From an uncultured Prevotella sp. (GTDB lineage Bacteria; Bacteroidota; Bacteroidia; Bacteroidales; Bacteroidaceae), in the NCBI GenBank assembly GCA_900317685.1, contig ONHQ01000026.1:1-41963 (forward strand): 41,963 nt of DNA, written 5' to 3'. A model generated the notes under the pieces. It was given only the letters and a program-made list of their open reading frames with translations, was not told where the DNA came from and did no database searches. Positions within the stretch are counted from its first letter, which is position 1. Every line of letters begins with the position of its first letter. Made by a program: the position numbers and the translations under genes. Below are positions 17,691-26,323 of the stretch, in pieces.

Positions 17691-18857
17691 ATGAGTAATA
17701 TTGAAATAAGAAAGGTAGAGACGCTGCATGAACTGAAAGTCTTTATCCAGTTCTTCTACGACCTCTACCGCGACAACCCTTGCGCAGTACCTTATCTATA
17801 TGGTGAAGAGATGAAGACACTACGCAAGGACAAGAACCCGGCTTTTGCATTTTGCGAAGCCGACTATTTCCTGGCTTATCACGACGGGAAGGTAGTGGGG
17901 CGCGTGGCCGCCATGATCAACCACAGAGCCAATGAGCGATGGAAGAAACACATGGTGCGATTCGGCTGGCTCGACTTCATCGACGACATCGACGTATGCC
18001 GTGCTTTGCTCAACACCGTAGCTCAGTGGGGAAAAGACAAAGGTATGGATTGCATCGGCGGTCCCTTTGGCTTTGAGGATATGGATCGCGAGGGCATGAT
18101 GGTCGAAGGCTTTGACCGTCTCTCCACCTTATATATTAATTATAATAATGAGTATTATCCCCGTTTCATGGATCAGCTTGGATTCCGCAAAGACAACGAC
18201 TGGGTAGAATGCCGGATAAAGGTGCCGGAGGTGACGCCCCGCAAGTTTGCGCTTACGGCAGAGTTGGTACAGAAGCGCTATAACCTGCAAGTACGCAAAT
18301 ACGGTGTTCTTGACTTTGTAAAGCGCGGTAAAGGCAAAGAGCTCTTCGACATCGTCAACCGCACCTACGATGGTCTCTACGGTTTTTCCCATCTTTCTGA
18401 CGACCAGATCTCGCGTTTGGTCAATGACTACATCCGTCGTGCCGACCTCAACCTTGTCACCTGCGTAGTCGATGCCAATGCCAACGACCGCATGGTGGGC
18501 TTCGGCGTGTCGTTCCCCTCTTTCTCGCGTGCTCTGCAGCATACCCGCGACGGCCGTCTCCTGCCCATGGGCTGGTGGCATTTACTTCGCGTGATGAAAT
18601 GGCACAAGACCGACACCGTGGATCTGCTACTCATCGCCGTGTTGCCCGAATATCGCATGAAGGGCGCCAACGCTCTTATCTTCAACGATCTCATCGGCTG
18701 GTACCGCCGTTATGGATTCAAATGGGCCGAGGCTATGCCTCAGATGGAGACCAACCATGGTGTACTTGACCAGTGGCAATATCTCGAAGCCGAGCAACAC
18801 AGAAGGCACCGCGCATATATCCGTGAGATCGATGAGCCCATAAAGAAGACAGAGTAA
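17691..18857 (+). CDS. GNAT-like acetyltransferase-fold protein
   Basis: This is a 388-residue protein of a family common in Bacteroidota and annotated as N-acetyltransferase-like; I cannot assign a substrate. An N-terminal GNAT-like half (residues about 1-150) includes FLAYHDGKVVGRVAAMINH, a typical GNAT beta4 strand with the acyl-CoA-binding loop region following. GGPFGFEDMDREGMMVEGF is a conserved block near residue 123. A second GNAT-like half (MVGFGVSFPSFSRAL, then VLPEYRMKGANALIFNDLIGW) suggests a tandem-fold protein. No signal peptide is seen. Its last codons, which read KKTE followed by stop, are themselves the first copy of the tandem repeat array that follows. Confidence 0.7.
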   Translation: MSNIEIRKVETLHELKVFIQFFYDLYRDNPCAVPYLYGEEMKTLRKDKNPAFAFCEADYFLAYHDGKVVGRVAAMINHRANERWKKHMVRFGWLDFIDDIDVCRALLNTVAQWGKDKGMDCIGGPFGFEDMDREGMMVEGFDRLSTLYINYNNEYYPRFMDQLGFRKDNDWVECRIKVPEVTPRKFALTAELVQKRYNLQVRKYGVLDFVKRGKGKELFDIVNRTYDGLYGFSHLSDDQISRLVNDYIRRADLNLVTCVVDANANDRMVGFGVSFPSFSRALQHTRDGRLLPMGWWHLLRVMKWHKTDTVDLLLIAVLPEYRMKGANALIFNDLIGWYRRYGFKWAEAMPQMETNHGVLDQWQYLEAEQHRRHRAYIREIDEPIKKTE

Positions 18858-19092
18858 CATTAAGAAGACAGAGTAACATAGCAACACATATTCTCTATAA
18901 GAAGACAGAGTAACATAGATCTTTTTAAGAAGACAGAGTAACATAGCAACACATAATCTCTATAAGAGGACAGAGTAACATAGCAACACATATTCTCTAT
19001 AAGAAGACAGAGTAACATAGCAACACATATTCTCTATAAGAAGACAGAGTAACATAGCAACACAGATTCTCTATAAAAAGACAGAGTAACAT
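18843..19092 (+). repeat. Tandem array A, eight copies, mainly 37-base period
   Basis: The core AAGAAGACAGAGTAACAT begins at 18843, 18862, 18899, 18927, 18964, 19001, 19038 and 19075. From the fourth copy on the period is exactly 37 bases, with AGCAACACA and TTCTCTAT filling the unit. The first copy holds the last codons and stop of the upstream gene, so later copies repeat the gene end. I see no coding function. The core is close to the reverse complement of a segment in array B. Confidence 0.92.
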
Positions 19093-19121
19093 AGCAACAC
19101 AGATTTGTACACGCCATTACT

Positions 19122-19506
19122 GGTAGCAAGTCATCTGTTCCTTTGTTACTCTGTCTTTCTCACTCTACTGGTAGTAAGTCATCTGTTGGTAGCAAGTCAT
19201 CTGTTCCTTTGTCACTATGTCTTTCTCACTATACTGGTAGCAAATCATCTGTTCCTTTGTTACTATGTCTCACTATACTGGTAGCAAATCATCTGTTCCT
19301 TTGTTACTATGTCTTTCTCACTATACTGGTAGCAAGTCATCTGCCCCTTTGTTACTATGTATTTCTCACTCTATTGGTAGCAAATCATCTGTTCCTTTGT
19401 TACTATGTCTTTCTCACTCTACTGGTAGTAAGTCATCTGTTCCTTTGTTACTATGTCTTTCTCACTACTGGTAGCAAGTCATCTGTTCCTTTGTTACTAT
19501 GTCTTC
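19122..19506 (-). repeat. Tandem array B, nine copies, mainly 48-base period
   Basis: Units starting GGTAGCAAGTCATCTGTT occur at 19122, 19170 (truncated), 19188, 19236, 19280, 19328, 19376, 19424 and 19470. Each intact unit continues with TTTGTTACTATGTCTTTCTC. Read on the minus strand, the array starts directly after the dinB stop with AGAAGACATAGTAACA, which mirrors array A after the GNAT stop. An open reading frame through it exists only because 48 is a multiple of three. Confidence 0.92.
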
Positions 19507-19508
19507 TA

Positions 19509-20606
19509 TTAGAAATCTATATCGAGCTCGATCCACCGCTCTTTCTCGCGGTACTCTCCGGCATGAGGGTTAACGACAGCAAGACCGATCAGGCGGATAG
19601 GATGGTTGGCATCGTAGTCCACACGACTCATGAGCTTCTTAGCCAACGGCAGGATGTCGTCTTTGGTGCGCAAGACCTTTGCCTGCGTGATGCTACGTGA
19701 GATGGTGGTAAAGTCGCCGTACTTCACTTTCAGCGTAAGCGTATGTCCCTTGAACTGAGACTCTTGTAGCCGTTTCACAAGTTCCAACGTCACATGGTAC
19801 AATTCGATGATAACCGCTGACTTCAGACAAATATCTTGGGAGAACGTGTGCTCGCATCCCACCGACTTGCGAATGCGCTCAGAGACCACCGGCCGGTCGT
19901 CTATGCCACGGGCGAAGTCATAGAAAGTCCGCCCCGCTTTACCAAAAGTATGAAGAAGATAACCTAATGAGATGCTACGTAGCTGTGCACCATTATAGAT
20001 ACCCAAGTGGTGCATACGTTCAGCAGTCTTACCGCCCACGCCCCAAAAGTCCTCCACGGGCAACGTGGCGATGAAGTCCAGCGCCCGATCGGGATGGATG
20101 ACGAAGAGCCCGTCGGGCTTACGATAGTCCGACGCTATCTTAGCCAAAAACTTATTGTACGAAACACCTGCCGAAGCTGTCAGCCCCGTTTCCTCATGTA
20201 TCCGCTGCTTGATCTCCTTGGCGATGTCCACTGCCAAGTCCATGTCCTTTTTGTTTTGCGTGACATCGAGGAAAGCCTCATCAAGCGAGATAGGCTCCAC
20301 CAAATCCGTGTAGTCGTGAAAGATACGATGAATGGTTGCCGACACCTCGCGATAGACTTCGTAGCGTCCCGGAGCAATGATGAGATCAGGGCACTGCCGT
20401 TTCGCTGTCTGAATAGACATCGCAGAGTGCACACCATATTTGCGGGCCTCATAGCTCGCTGTGGACACCACGCCCCTTGAACTGTCTTGTCCGACAGCCA
20501 ACGGCTTACCGCGCCACTCGGGGTGGTCTCTCTGCTCCACACTGGCAAAGAAGGCATCCATATCGACGTGGATAATCTTTCGTTGATTCTGTTCACTGCT
20601 CATCAT
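19509..20606 (-). CDS. dinB: DNA polymerase IV (Y family)
   Basis: This 365-residue error-prone translesion polymerase has the catalytic carboxylates in HVDMDAFFASVEQ (D15, D17) and SLDEAFLDVT (D109, E110). The family motif YNKFLAKIASDYRKPDGLFVI and the little-finger domain (GHTLTLKVKYGDF) follow. There are two adjacent ATG codons (20606 and 20603), and either could be used. The -7 element ends only 4 bases before the first ATG, so the mRNA may have almost no leader. No LexA-like operator is evident. The gene converges with the GNAT-like gene across the two tandem arrays. Confidence 0.94.
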   Translation of the reverse strand: MMSSEQNQRKIIHVDMDAFFASVEQRDHPEWRGKPLAVGQDSSRGVVSTASYEARKYGVHSAMSIQTAKRQCPDLIIAPGRYEVYREVSATIHRIFHDYTDLVEPISLDEAFLDVTQNKKDMDLAVDIAKEIKQRIHEETGLTASAGVSYNKFLAKIASDYRKPDGLFVIHPDRALDFIATLPVEDFWGVGGKTAERMHHLGIYNGAQLRSISLGYLLHTFGKAGRTFYDFARGIDDRPVVSERIRKSVGCEHTFSQDICLKSAVIIELYHVTLELVKRLQESQFKGHTLTLKVKYGDFTTISRSITQAKVLRTKDDILPLAKKLMSRVDYDANHPIRLIGLAVVNPHAGEYREKERWIELDIDF

Positions 20607-20610
20607 CAGA

Positions 20611-20642
20611 CAAAGTTAGCACCTTTTCTCCACATCTGCAAA
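20611..20642 (-). promoter_or_regulatory. Promoter of dinB, start codon close to +1
   Basis: On the minus strand, TTTG (20639-20642), a 20-base spacer and TAACTTTG (20611-20618) match the consensus. Only 4 bases separate the -7 element from the ATG at 20606. Confidence 0.7.
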
Positions 20643-20763
20643 CGATTCAACGCTTTTAACCTATCACCCTCCCCCCACCCCTTTACTCTTTTACCTCTTT
20701 ACTTTTTATCCGTTTGTCATTCTATGTTATCATGTCTGTAACGATATTGCAACAAGTAATATA

Positions 20764-20771
20764 TACCTTTG
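20764..20771 (+). promoter_or_regulatory. -7 element for the TonB receptor operon
   Basis: TACCTTTG lies 32 bases before the ATG at 20804. A TTG at 20747 is too close (14 bases), so a -33 element is not clear. Confidence 0.5.
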
Positions 20772-20803
20772 CGGCCGAATATAATTCTCATCTCTATTCA
20801 AGT

Positions 20804-23578
20804 ATGAAAAAACTCTTTCTGACGGCGGCGTTGAGCGCTACGTTCCTGCCCGCTTGTCTGGCCGGCCCCGTAGATGGCGTGGTCAAGGACAAGAAGACAG
20901 GCGAGACGCTCATCGGCTCCGTAGTCCAGGTAAAAGGTAGACAGGATAACATGACAACCACTGGCCTGGACGGAACCTTCACGTTGAAGGACCTGCCCGA
21001 CCAGGGTGCCGTCACCCTTGTTGTCAACTACATCGGCTACAAGCCTAAAGAAGTCACCATCGACATGGCTAAGGTCAGCCAGCTCAAGATAGAACTGGAA
21101 GCCGACACGCATGAGCTGAACGAGGTTGTGGTCAAAGGCTTCAAAAGCAACCGCACCGATGCGAGTGCCGTGAGCATGGTGAAGAACTCGCCACAGGTGC
21201 TCAACGTGATGAGTGCGCAGGCCATCCAACTCTCGCCCGACGTCAACGTAGCCAGTGTTTTGCAGCGCGTCTCTGGTGTGACCATGCAGCAGGACGCTTC
21301 TGGCGAAGCCTCGTACGCCATATTAAGAGGTATGGACAAGCGCTACAACTATACGCTCGTCAACGGCGTGAAGATTCCGAGTCCCGACGACAAGAACCGC
21401 TATGTGCCGCTCAACCTCTTCCCCTCCGACCTCATGGACCGTCTTGTAGTAGCCAAGTCGCTCACCGCTGACATGGAGGGCGACGCAGCCGGAGGCGTCA
21501 TCGACATGAACATGAAAGACGCACCCGGCGAATTCCGACTGCAAGCCAATGCTGCCGTCGGTGCCACGGACTTCTTCTGGCAGGGTGACAAGACCGTATC
21601 TCCGTTTGGCAACATCAGCTATGACTATCTCAGTGCCAAACGCGGCAACACTACTTCCAAAGCACCTTACGAACGATATGGCAGCACCTACGACGCCACT
21701 TCGAAAGACTTCAAGAACGGCGGATCGCAGGTGACAAGCCACTCCATGCCGCTTCCTAACCTCAATGCGGGTATCTCTGTAGGAGACCGCTTCTGGCAGA
21801 AACGCATAGGACTGCTCGTCGCCGCCAATCTGCAAAACACTTATCGCGGAACGGAGCGCGACCTGAATAAAGAGGTGATGGCCAACGGCGACGAGACGGA
21901 ATATATATCGTCCATCAAGAAGCGCCTCTATTCCATCCATGACCTCAACCTCGGTCTCCACGGTAAGGTAGACCTTAATCTTGGCAATCACAAAATAGAG
22001 TGGTACAATATGCTCGTGCACCGTAGCGAAGACAACACACGCTACAGCAAAGGCATCACCACCGATTACGGTTTCGACCTCAATGCTGGCAACTGGACAC
22101 GCTCCGACGAGCTCCGCACCATGACGCAGACACAGACCATCTTCGCCTCCACGCTAAAGGGCACCCATCACCTGACCCGCCACTTCACCGTCGACTGGGC
22201 CGGACTCTTTGCCGACGCACGCGAGAAAGACCCAGACCGCGTCTATACGACGCTCAGCAACACCGTGACCGACGGCAAGGTTTCCAAGACCTACCCCGCT
22301 TCGCAGGAGCGTCGCTTCCAGCATAACGACGACAAGGACTGGACGGGGTATCTGAACTTCACATGGGAGACTCCTTTTGAGCACGACGTCAAAGCTGTGT
22401 GGAAAGCAGGTGGCATGTACCGCAACAAGAAGCGTAGCAACCGCTACTATTCTTATATCTTCAGTCCTGCCAGCAATGACGAACTACTTGCTGACAACAG
22501 CATGAGTGCATACGACGGCATCGACTGGGCATGCAAGACGCCACGCTCGCAGGCTTCCCAGCTCAACTACAATTCCAAGGAGCACATCGGAGCTGCCTAC
22601 GCCATGGTGACGCTGTCCGCTAAGTTCGGCGAACTCATCGCCGGATTCCGTGCTGAGCACACCAACCAGATTTATATCATGCTGCAACGCTTCGAGACGA
22701 CTGGCTCACTCGGTGAGCAGAGCTACTGGGACTACTTGCCCTCCGCTGCCCTGCGCTGGAAGATCAACAAGCAAATGAACCTGCGCTTCAACTACTATAA
22801 GAGCATCAACCGCCCGGGATTCTACGAGCTCGTGCCTTACCAGCTCGACGGTGAGGACTACACCGAGAAAGGTAACCCGCTCTTGAAGCGCTCCCGCATC
22901 GACAACATCGACTTGCGGTGGGAGTGGTTCCCCTCTCAAAACGAGCAGGTGCTCTTCGGACTGTTCTACAAATATCTCAAGGATCCTATCGAGACAAGCT
23001 TTGAAGTCGACCAACGCCAAACCAACGCCAGCTACTACATGCCGCAGAACCTCGGTAACGCCAAGAACTATGGTATGGAATTCGACGTGGTGAAGTATAT
23101 CCGTCACTTTGGTTTGAAGGCCAACTACACCTACACTCACTCGGCCATCACTACTCCGAAGCGTCACTTCCTGGGCAAGAACCAACTTGAGACTGTTGAC
23201 CAGACACGTCCGCTCGTCAACCAGGCACCGCACACCGCCAACGTCTCCTTATTATATAAGGACACCAACCACGGCTGGAACGGGCAGCTCGCTGCTTCCT
23301 ACACCGGCACACGTCTTGTACTCGTCTCGCCCTATCTCGACTCCGACGAATGGGAGCGCCACTTCTTCACCCTTGACCTCAGTGGTGAGAAGCGGTTCAA
23401 GAACGGTCTGGCAATCTTCGTCAAAGCCAACAACCTGCTCAACGCTAAACGCGAGCGCTACTTGAAGACTACCAATGAGTTCAATAGTGGCATTCCCGGC
23501 CAGCCTTCTGACCGCACCATCGTGGGTAGCTACCGCTATGGCCGCACGTTTCTTGTGGGCGTAAGGTACACGATGTAG
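20804..23578 (+). CDS. TonB-dependent outer-membrane receptor with carboxypeptidase-regulatory-like N-terminal domain
   Basis: This is a 924-residue outer-membrane transporter. A signal peptide (MKKLFLTAALSATFLPACLAG) is followed by a CarboxypepD_reg-like domain (GVVKDKKTGETLIGSVVQVKG, about residues 22-105). A plug domain follows (VASVLQRVSGVTMQQDASGEASYAILRGMDKRYNYTLVNG in pieces, ending near DAAGGVIDMNM). The rest is a 22-strand-type barrel ending in aromatic-terminated strands (GSYRYGRTFLVGVRYTM). There is no SusD partner, so I do not call it SusC. It heads a plus-strand cluster with a beta-helix lipoprotein, a phosphatase-like lipoprotein and an alpha/beta hydrolase. The cargo may be a phosphorylated or esterified compound, but this is inference from context only. 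Confidence 0.88.
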   Translation: MKKLFLTAALSATFLPACLAGPVDGVVKDKKTGETLIGSVVQVKGRQDNMTTTGLDGTFTLKDLPDQGAVTLVVNYIGYKPKEVTIDMAKVSQLKIELEADTHELNEVVVKGFKSNRTDASAVSMVKNSPQVLNVMSAQAIQLSPDVNVASVLQRVSGVTMQQDASGEASYAILRGMDKRYNYTLVNGVKIPSPDDKNRYVPLNLFPSDLMDRLVVAKSLTADMEGDAAGGVIDMNMKDAPGEFRLQANAAVGATDFFWQGDKTVSPFGNISYDYLSAKRGNTTSKAPYERYGSTYDATSKDFKNGGSQVTSHSMPLPNLNAGISVGDRFWQKRIGLLVAANLQNTYRGTERDLNKEVMANGDETEYISSIKKRLYSIHDLNLGLHGKVDLNLGNHKIEWYNMLVHRSEDNTRYSKGITTDYGFDLNAGNWTRSDELRTMTQTQTIFASTLKGTHHLTRHFTVDWAGLFADAREKDPDRVYTTLSNTVTDGKVSKTYPASQERRFQHNDDKDWTGYLNFTWETPFEHDVKAVWKAGGMYRNKKRSNRYYSYIFSPASNDELLADNSMSAYDGIDWACKTPRSQASQLNYNSKEHIGAAYAMVTLSAKFGELIAGFRAEHTNQIYIMLQRFETTGSLGEQSYWDYLPSAALRWKINKQMNLRFNYYKSINRPGFYELVPYQLDGEDYTEKGNPLLKRSRIDNIDLRWEWFPSQNEQVLFGLFYKYLKDPIETSFEVDQRQTNASYYMPQNLGNAKNYGMEFDVVKYIRHFGLKANYTYTHSAITTPKRHFLGKNQLETVDQTRPLVNQAPHTANVSLLYKDTNHGWNGQLAASYTGTRLVLVSPYLDSDEWERHFFTLDLSGEKRFKNGLAIFVKANNLLNAKRERYLKTTNEFNSGIPGQPSDRTIVGSYRYGRTFLVGVRYTM

Positions 23579-23593
23579 AGCTCTCACCTTAGC

Positions 23594-23611
23594 CCTCCCC
23601 CGAAGGGGAGG
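23594..23611. repeat. Short copy of the GC-rich palindromic repeat
   Basis: CCTCCCC and GGGGAGG flank CGAA just after the TonB receptor stop, preceded by CTCACCTTAGC as in other copies. A run of CATTCATCATT-type repeats follows up to the next start codon. Confidence 0.6.
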
Positions 23612-23724
23612 AAATGGTGGCTCCTCAACGGGACCGTTGCTGTGCTTCAAGTCATCACTCAACATTCATCATTCATAATTGAGATAACTCATCACTCAAC
23701 ATTCAACATTCATCATTCATCATT

Positions 23725-25119
23725 ATGAAATATTTGCTTACCGCCGGGCTCTTTGCCACGGCTCTCGCTTTCGGGCTCAGCTCCTGCGAGAACGAGAATA
23801 TCAACCCATACGACTATGCCGCCAAAACCGACACCATCACCATCAACACCGGTGACGAGAACACAGTGAAGACTGCCGTAGCTTCCTATCCCACCGGCTC
23901 CATCGTATGGAGTCACGACACCACACTCGTCACGTCGTTTAAGGTAACCGAAGGTGCTTCTCTCTATATCGAGCCTGGCGTACACGTCACCGTCAGCCAC
24001 GACTCACAGGAAGCCGACAAGCATCCTATCGAGATCGTCGCACTCGGCAATCTCTATGCTATGGGCACGGAGGAGAAACCCGTCGTGATCACTTCCGACA
24101 CGGGCAAGCCCAACGACTGGGGAGGCATCATCTGCGGATATAACTGCAGTGAGGTTGTACTCAGCCACGTCGAGCTCGCTGACTGTGGAGCCACTCCAAC
24201 CGAGAGCTCCATGTCGTTCCAGAACAAGCTCTTCAAGACAACCATTGACGGTGGTGTGCCTGCCTTCCACTTCTGCAACACCAACGGCCGCTTTGCCATG
24301 ATCGGCTGCTATCTCCACGACAACTACAACGACCAGACTTACTTCACCGGTGGCAAGGGCATCATCACAGGCTGCACCTTTGCCGACAGCGGTAACAGCA
24401 ACGATGGTGGAGAAGCCATCAACGTGAAGTCGGGATGTACACTCGACATAGCCTACAACCTCATATACAACGCATGCACAAATGCTTTCAAACTCTCTGA
24501 TGCCGGCGTAGAGAAGAACTTCGCCTCGAAGCTCGTCATCTACAACAACACCGCCGTAGACTGTGGCTGGCGCCGTACAAAGAATAAGAAAGGTGGCAAC
24601 GTTTGGCTTGAGAAAGGCATTGCACCCGTCTTTGTCAACAACCTCATGGTGGACAACCGCTATGGCATTCGTCAGCCCGACAAAGATGGTGGCGACATCG
24701 CCAACAGCGTGCTTGCCCCCAACTATCTCTTTGCTTCCACAGCCGACGGTGTGAAGCAGCAGGCCAAAGACTTCAGCATGCTTGTCTGGGACGAAGGTAA
24801 CAAGACAAGCGCAGCACCCGAAGACCTCAAAAAGCTCTTTGTCAACTTTGCGCAAAGCGACAAGATGAACATTAACTGTGAGAGTGACGACATTGCCAAA
24901 GGTGCTCCGCTCGCATGGAGCAGTGCTTGGGACTTCCATCTCCAAACCGGTGCAGTTGCGCTCAGCGGTGCAACCTCTTCTGTAGTCCGCAACTTCACCA
25001 CTGGTCTGCCGTTCTTTGGTATGAAGAAAGTCAAATGGGTCGACAGCAACAATGACCAGAACTATTACTTCACCGCACCCATGGCCAGCACATTCTTTGG
25101 TGCCTTCGGCACTAAATAG
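23725..25119 (+). CDS. Right-handed beta-helix surface lipoprotein
   Basis: This is a 464-residue lipoprotein. The signal peptide ends in GLSSC, followed by ENENINPYDY; acidic residues just after the cysteine resemble the Bacteroidota signal for surface export. The body has repeated short strands with Asn and Cys ladders (GKGIITGCTFADSG, SGCTLDIAYNLIYNAC, SKLVIYNNTAVDCG), typical of parallel beta-helix folds. I see no catalytic motif of a polysaccharide lyase, so binding rather than cleavage is equally likely. It lies between a TonB receptor and a phosphatase-like gene in the same direction and may be the surface partner of that receptor. Confidence 0.8.
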   Translation: MKYLLTAGLFATALAFGLSSCENENINPYDYAAKTDTITINTGDENTVKTAVASYPTGSIVWSHDTTLVTSFKVTEGASLYIEPGVHVTVSHDSQEADKHPIEIVALGNLYAMGTEEKPVVITSDTGKPNDWGGIICGYNCSEVVLSHVELADCGATPTESSMSFQNKLFKTTIDGGVPAFHFCNTNGRFAMIGCYLHDNYNDQTYFTGGKGIITGCTFADSGNSNDGGEAINVKSGCTLDIAYNLIYNACTNAFKLSDAGVEKNFASKLVIYNNTAVDCGWRRTKNKKGGNVWLEKGIAPVFVNNLMVDNRYGIRQPDKDGGDIANSVLAPNYLFASTADGVKQQAKDFSMLVWDEGNKTSAAPEDLKKLFVNFAQSDKMNINCESDDIAKGAPLAWSSAWDFHLQTGAVALSGATSSVVRNFTTGLPFFGMKKVKWVDSNNDQNYYFTAPMASTFFGAFGTK

Positions 25120-25130
25120 CAGTCTTTCTT

Positions 25131-25187
25131 AGATTCTATAGTTCGATAGACGCTATCACGCGATCGCTTCTATAAGCTATAGAATCT
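25131..25187. terminator. Hairpin between the beta-helix and phosphatase genes
   Basis: AGATTCTATAG (25131-25141) and CTATAGAATCT (25177-25187) form an 11-base-pair stem around a 35-base loop that holds a smaller inverted repeat (CGATAG/CTATC-like). It has no T-run, so it may be an attenuator or mRNA-processing site rather than a strong terminator. Confidence 0.5.
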
Positions 25188-25216
25188 ATAGTATCTACAG
25201 CAAAAACATCATCATC

Positions 25217-26176
25217 ATGAAAAAGACAATATTCCATTCTCTCTTCGCGGCTTTCCTGCTCACGGTAGTCGTCATTCTCCCCTCCTGTGCCCAGACACCC
25301 GCCGAGTGGCAGAAGCTGAAAGCCGGTGTCAACCTTTATTGGGTCAACGACATGGGGCGCAATGGATACTACGACCAGAAGACCATCGCCGAACTCATGG
25401 GAAAGATGGCGCTCACCGTCGGTCCTGAGGCCATCATCGCCGTGGGCGATGTCCATCACTTCAATGGTGTACAGAGCACCAGTGACCCTCTGTGGATGAC
25501 CAACTACGAACTCGTCTACTCCAATCCCGAACTGATGGAGTTCTGGTATCCTGTCTTGGGCAACCATGAGTATCGTGGCAACACACAGGCTGTGCTCGAC
25601 TACGCCAAGGTCAGCCGCCGTTGGGCCATGCCCGCCCGCTACTACTCCAAGGTGTTCAGAGGCAAGGGCTGCAAACTGCGTATTGTCTTCATCGACACTA
25701 CGCCACTGATGGACTGCTACCGCAACGACAGCACGACTTATCCCGACGCTCATAAGCAGGACCGCGAACGCCAGCTGGCATGGCTCGACAGCACGCTGAC
25801 AGCTGCCCACGAGGACTGGGTGATCTGCGTGGGACACCATCCCATCTATGCTCAGACACCGAAGAAGGACGTGGAGCGTGCCGACATGCAGAAATATCTC
25901 CTGCCCGTGCTGCGTCGTCACAGCAACGTGGCCGTCTATGGTTGCGGACATATCCACAACTTCCAGTACATCAAGAAGCCGGGCGATCCTATCGTTTATT
26001 GGGTGAACTCCGCCGCCGCGCTCTCCCGTCCCGTGAGTGCCACCGACGGCACACAGTGGTGCGACCCCTCTACAGGCTTCACCATCATCAGCGCCAACAA
26101 GCAGCAGCTGACTCTCTCAGCCATCAACAAGGATGGCAAGATTCTCTATCAGTTGCCTATCAAGAAGACGAAATAG
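25217..26176 (+). CDS. Purple acid phosphatase-like metallophosphoesterase lipoprotein
   Basis: This 319-residue protein has a lipoprotein signal (VVVILPSC). The five metallophosphoesterase blocks are in order: NDMGRNGYYDQ (usual GDWG), AVGDVHHFNG, LGNHEYRGN, VGHHPIYAQ and GCGHIHNF. This spacing matches tartrate-resistant/purple acid phosphatases of the small mammalian-like type. The first block has N in place of the usual G before the metal-binding Asp. Expected activity is removal of phosphate from an ester at the cell surface or in the periplasm. The gene lies between a beta-helix lipoprotein and an alpha/beta hydrolase. A purely binding role is possible but less likely, since all ligands are present. 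Confidence 0.85.
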   Translation: MKKTIFHSLFAAFLLTVVVILPSCAQTPAEWQKLKAGVNLYWVNDMGRNGYYDQKTIAELMGKMALTVGPEAIIAVGDVHHFNGVQSTSDPLWMTNYELVYSNPELMEFWYPVLGNHEYRGNTQAVLDYAKVSRRWAMPARYYSKVFRGKGCKLRIVFIDTTPLMDCYRNDSTTYPDAHKQDRERQLAWLDSTLTAAHEDWVICVGHHPIYAQTPKKDVERADMQKYLLPVLRRHSNVAVYGCGHIHNFQYIKKPGDPIVYWVNSAAALSRPVSATDGTQWCDPSTGFTIISANKQQLTLSAINKDGKILYQLPIKKTK

Positions 26177-26323
26177 ACAGAATGGGCTCTTACTACAATT
26201 AATCAGAATAGGCTCCTATAATAAATAATAGGTGTTGGACAGTCTCCTACAAGCTGTTCAACACTCACACAAGCCAAGGCCATCAAGACCGCAGCCGGAA
26301 AGACCTACAAAGCCGGCGAGACG

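Noticed and set aside
19143-19700. Plus-strand open frame of 185 codons through array B
   Set aside because: It exists because the 48-base unit is a multiple of three; the repeated peptide (TGSKSSVPLLLCL) has no other support, and the frame runs antisense into dinB.
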